Assembly (NCBI GenBank): GCA_963210315.1 | Contig: OY723245.1 | Coordinates: forward strand, 943,910-1,007,909 | Source of the DNA: Rhynchopus euleeides | Lineage: Eukaryota; Euglenozoa; Diplonemea; Diplonemida; Diplonemidae | Direction of reading: 5' to 3' | Length of the DNA stretch: 64,000 nucleotides | Shown: one piece after another, positions 61,548 through 64,000 of the stretch | Layout of the letters: every line of letters begins with the position of its first letter | How positions within the stretch are numbered: the first letter of the stretch is position 1 | Translations under genes and position numbers: made by a program | The notes under the pieces: model-generated | What the model saw: the letters and a program-made list of their open reading frames with translations, nothing else | The model's database searches: none | What the model was told of the DNA's origin: nothing

Positions 61548-63646
61548 TTTATCCGATCTGTGTCGACTGCAGACCCACCGCCCCTCTGGGTGTGCAGTGG
61601 TGTGGGTGAGCGTGCATCAGAAGATCGCCACCCCCGCAAGAATTCGACAAGGGTTTGGGGGGGGGTGGGAGGTGGGACAGCTGCTCTCGGGTCTTGCGGA
61701 TGATGAATGGGCTGCACACACGCACTCACCCCCTCCGACCCCCCACCTGACCCCCGGGCCATCCCTCGCTACCAGATCCCCCCACCCCCACCACCCCACT
61801 TCTACCCATCGACCCACCCCATTTGGCGATAGTTTTTTTTTTGATTTTTGACATTCCTTTGCTTGTTTTTTGTGAAGGAGTTTTTTTAATGCAAAAATAA
61901 TCACCGCCCAGCCACACACCCCCCTCCCACCTCCCCACCGTCCATCTTACTCCCTCTTTCTCCCCTCATGTTTTTGCATGATCGGGGCAGACAAAATATA
62001 TCTCTGTTCAGTTGTGTGATAGGACGGAGCGATCGACCTACCGACTACAACGCTGATCAAGTACCCAACACACTCTGGTGCGTTATCTGCCCTGCTCCTC
62101 GACAACGTTGTAAACAACATAAAGGAATAGACCACTCCCTGTCGAGGAGGGGATGCAGCCAGGGCAGGATTCGCGCCATTTTGATCACAAGCTTATGTTA
62201 GGCCGAAGCAAAAAAAAATAATGAATCCAACCAGAAGAGGGGGCGTGGGGGGGTGGGTGGGTGTGGGGAAGGGTCGAGGTCCGTCTACTCAGTGTCAAAG
62301 CCGTGTGTGGCACCAATTGGTTTTGGCACCCTCTCGGAGGGGGGGGGGGGCACCTGGTCCAAGGCACACTTCTCTGCACGTCGGGAGACACAACCTAAAC
62401 CCAACACCAGACATTTTATATGTTCTTTAGAGGGGGGGGGGGAGGGGGGGCTGGAGGGCTTGAGGGAGGGGAGAGGAAGGGGGGAAGGGCCCGCCCTCCC
62501 CCCCTCCCCCCCTCCAAGAAATCAGAAAATAAACCACGGCAAAGAAAAAAAAGGGGGAAAGTAAACTGCCACCTAACTGACACCCTCCCTCCCTTCTCCC
62601 CCTCCCCCAAAGAGAACGAGAAGCAACCTCATCAGCACAAGGCTGCTCATCCCACACAGTGAGGCCACACTACGTCAGGTCGCAGGTGGCAGTGTGCACA
62701 AGTCGGGCATGCCAACACATGCTAACACTGCAGGACTCTGCCCTTCTCCTTCATGGGGAAGGGAATCGGGGATCGGGGCGGGAGGGGGGTTCAATAACCT
62801 ACCTAAAAAGGTGTGAGGTTTGAGGTTTGAGGGGGGGGGGGGGAACCGATGATGAAGCCTCTTTCAAGTGGGAGGTGGCGTTGCTGCTGGGGGTGGGGGG
62901 GGGGAGAGGGGGGGTGTTTTTTTTTGCATTTTTTAATACTTTTTGTTGGAGCAGTGCAAACCACACATCCGCCTAAGGGCCGCAAGATTCACTATATCTG
63001 GGGAATTTCTTGGTTTTTTTTGTCTTCTTTCCAGGGCAATACTGACCGGTGACTGGAGAACACAGAGCGCTGAGGGTAGCCTCTGGAGCTGAAAGCCACC
63101 ACTTTTGAGGGGGGGAAATGTGTGGATGTGAGGGTGTGAGGGTGTGTGAGTGTATAAAAACACGTGGAACCGGTGAACTCGATGCCACTCAGAAATAGTT
63201 TGAACGGTCTGAACGAATCTTAGAAGTGCTCGTAGCAGCCCCCGGTGAGAGTGGCCGCTGTTTCGGTTTCTGGCAGTTTCGTGGCAGTTTCATGTGAGGG
63301 AAGGGGGGGGGGGGGTGGGTCATATCAAAAGAGATATGCCGGGGGGTATATGCTCGGGGAAGGCGTGCATTCTCGCCGAACAAGCCTTTGCAACAGAAGG
63401 ATGTGGATCAGCCCATCAATCCCCACCACTCCCAGGCCTACCGTTTTGAGCTCTTTTTTTTGGGGATATTGCCACGGGAGGGAGCCGCCGAGGCAATATC
63501 TCTTGAACCAACCGAGCAGATTCACGCCTGCCTGTGCCGTTACGTTTTAGACATATTCACTACTCGCAACCCCGTAGTTGCTGCACAAGGATATGCGAAA
63601 TATTTCCTTCTCTCTCGTGTCCTTCTGATGGGGTCGAGCCCACCAT
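61548..63646. other. Spacer upstream of PheRS beta
   Basis: It holds G-rich tracts (12 G at about 62339 to 62350, others near 62430, 62830 and 63303) and T runs. No recognisable gene on either strand; open frames of 60 to 110 codons overlap in several frames. Confidence 0.45.
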
Positions 63647-63988
63647 CTATTCTTCATTCGCCGACCAAGAGCCTGACATGAGATCCGACCAAACGGTGTC
63701 ACGCAATGTTTTCAGAAACTCCTTGGTATTTTCGAACCGACAATTCCCACAGGTGCGGAAGCGGTCACGGCACTTCTGTTTCCATCGTTGCCTGCAGGCG
63801 GCTTTAAACACGACTTCGTTATACTGGGTTTGGTGTTGGGTGAGTGCAGCCCCAGCCCAAAGGGCTGTAAGATCCACTGTAGCTGTTCGGTCACCAAAGG
63901 CTGGCGCACGAGACGACCCTCTTAGGCAGTCGTCATCACGCACCGTGGAACAAAAGCCACGCAGGCAGCTGCTGCGGCCGTTGCCCAA
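63647..63988 (-). CDS. Hypothetical protein, possibly the last exon of a gene beyond the window
   Basis: A 113-codon frame (MGNGRSSCLRGFCSTVRDDD...) ending with a Cys-x-x-Cys-bearing, Arg- and Lys-rich segment (QKCRDRFRTCGNCRFENTKE). No family recognised. It may continue through a splice site past the right edge. Orientation agrees with the other genes. Confidence 0.25.
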   Translation of the reverse strand: MGNGRSSCLRGFCSTVRDDDCLRGSSRAPAFGDRTATVDLTALWAGAALTQHQTQYNEVVFKAACRQRWKQKCRDRFRTCGNCRFENTKEFLKTLRDTVWSDLMSGSWSANEE

Positions 63989-64000
63989 TGGCAGATTCGA

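Overview
This is a GC-rich nuclear segment from a flagellated unicellular eukaryote. Evidence for that: canonical spliceosomal introns, a beta-tubulin, an axonemal dynein heavy chain, a CFAP69-type central-apparatus protein, a myosin with an N-terminal SH3-like module, duplicated cytosolic RPS15 genes and a eukaryotic-type phenylalanyl-tRNA synthetase beta subunit. Gene content, calcyphosin-type EF-hand proteins and YoaK/DUF1275 membrane proteins fit an alveolate or chromerid-like alga (something like Vitrella) better than an animal or plant. That placement is inference; no marker in the window proves it.

Layout. All sixteen confidently called genes lie on the minus strand. From left to right: inner-arm-type dynein heavy chain (5' two-fifths only, running off the left edge); about 4.7 kb of repeat-rich spacer holding a (CT)n tract and two abutting palindromic elements; a compact cluster from 9.8 to 24.1 kb (myosin, RPS15 copy 1, CFAP69 with a C-terminal CAP domain, calcyphosin-like EF-hand protein, RPS15 copy 2, PPR protein); a 2.3 kb foldback element; a GT61 glycosyltransferase and beta-tubulin; a 3.1 kb spacer; a coiled-coil protein of unknown function and a SET-domain protein; a 1,597-codon coiled-coil and low-complexity protein; a 5 kb gene-free spacer; two DUF1275 paralogs separated by a second pair of abutting palindromic elements; a small multi-pass membrane protein; a TA-flanked MITE; and the PheRS beta gene. 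The last 2.4 kb holds nothing I can identify securely.

Introns found are few (0 to 4 per gene). Ten of the twelve donors read GTATG; acceptors are CAG. Large genes such as the dynein (5 kb), the 4.8 kb coiled-coil gene, GT61 and tubulin have no intron in view. The spacers carry more than twenty runs of 11 to 20 G on the plus strand and only a few C runs.

Functional themes: flagellar axoneme (dynein, CFAP69, tubulin, probably the EF-hand protein), motor and cytoskeleton (myosin), translation (RPS15 twice, PheRS beta), organelle RNA processing (PPR) and glycan synthesis (GT61). The most unusual items are the one-strand gene order, the two loci with the same G-run/TA/element-A/TA/element-B/TA/G-run architecture but different internal sequence, and the CFAP69-CAP fusion.
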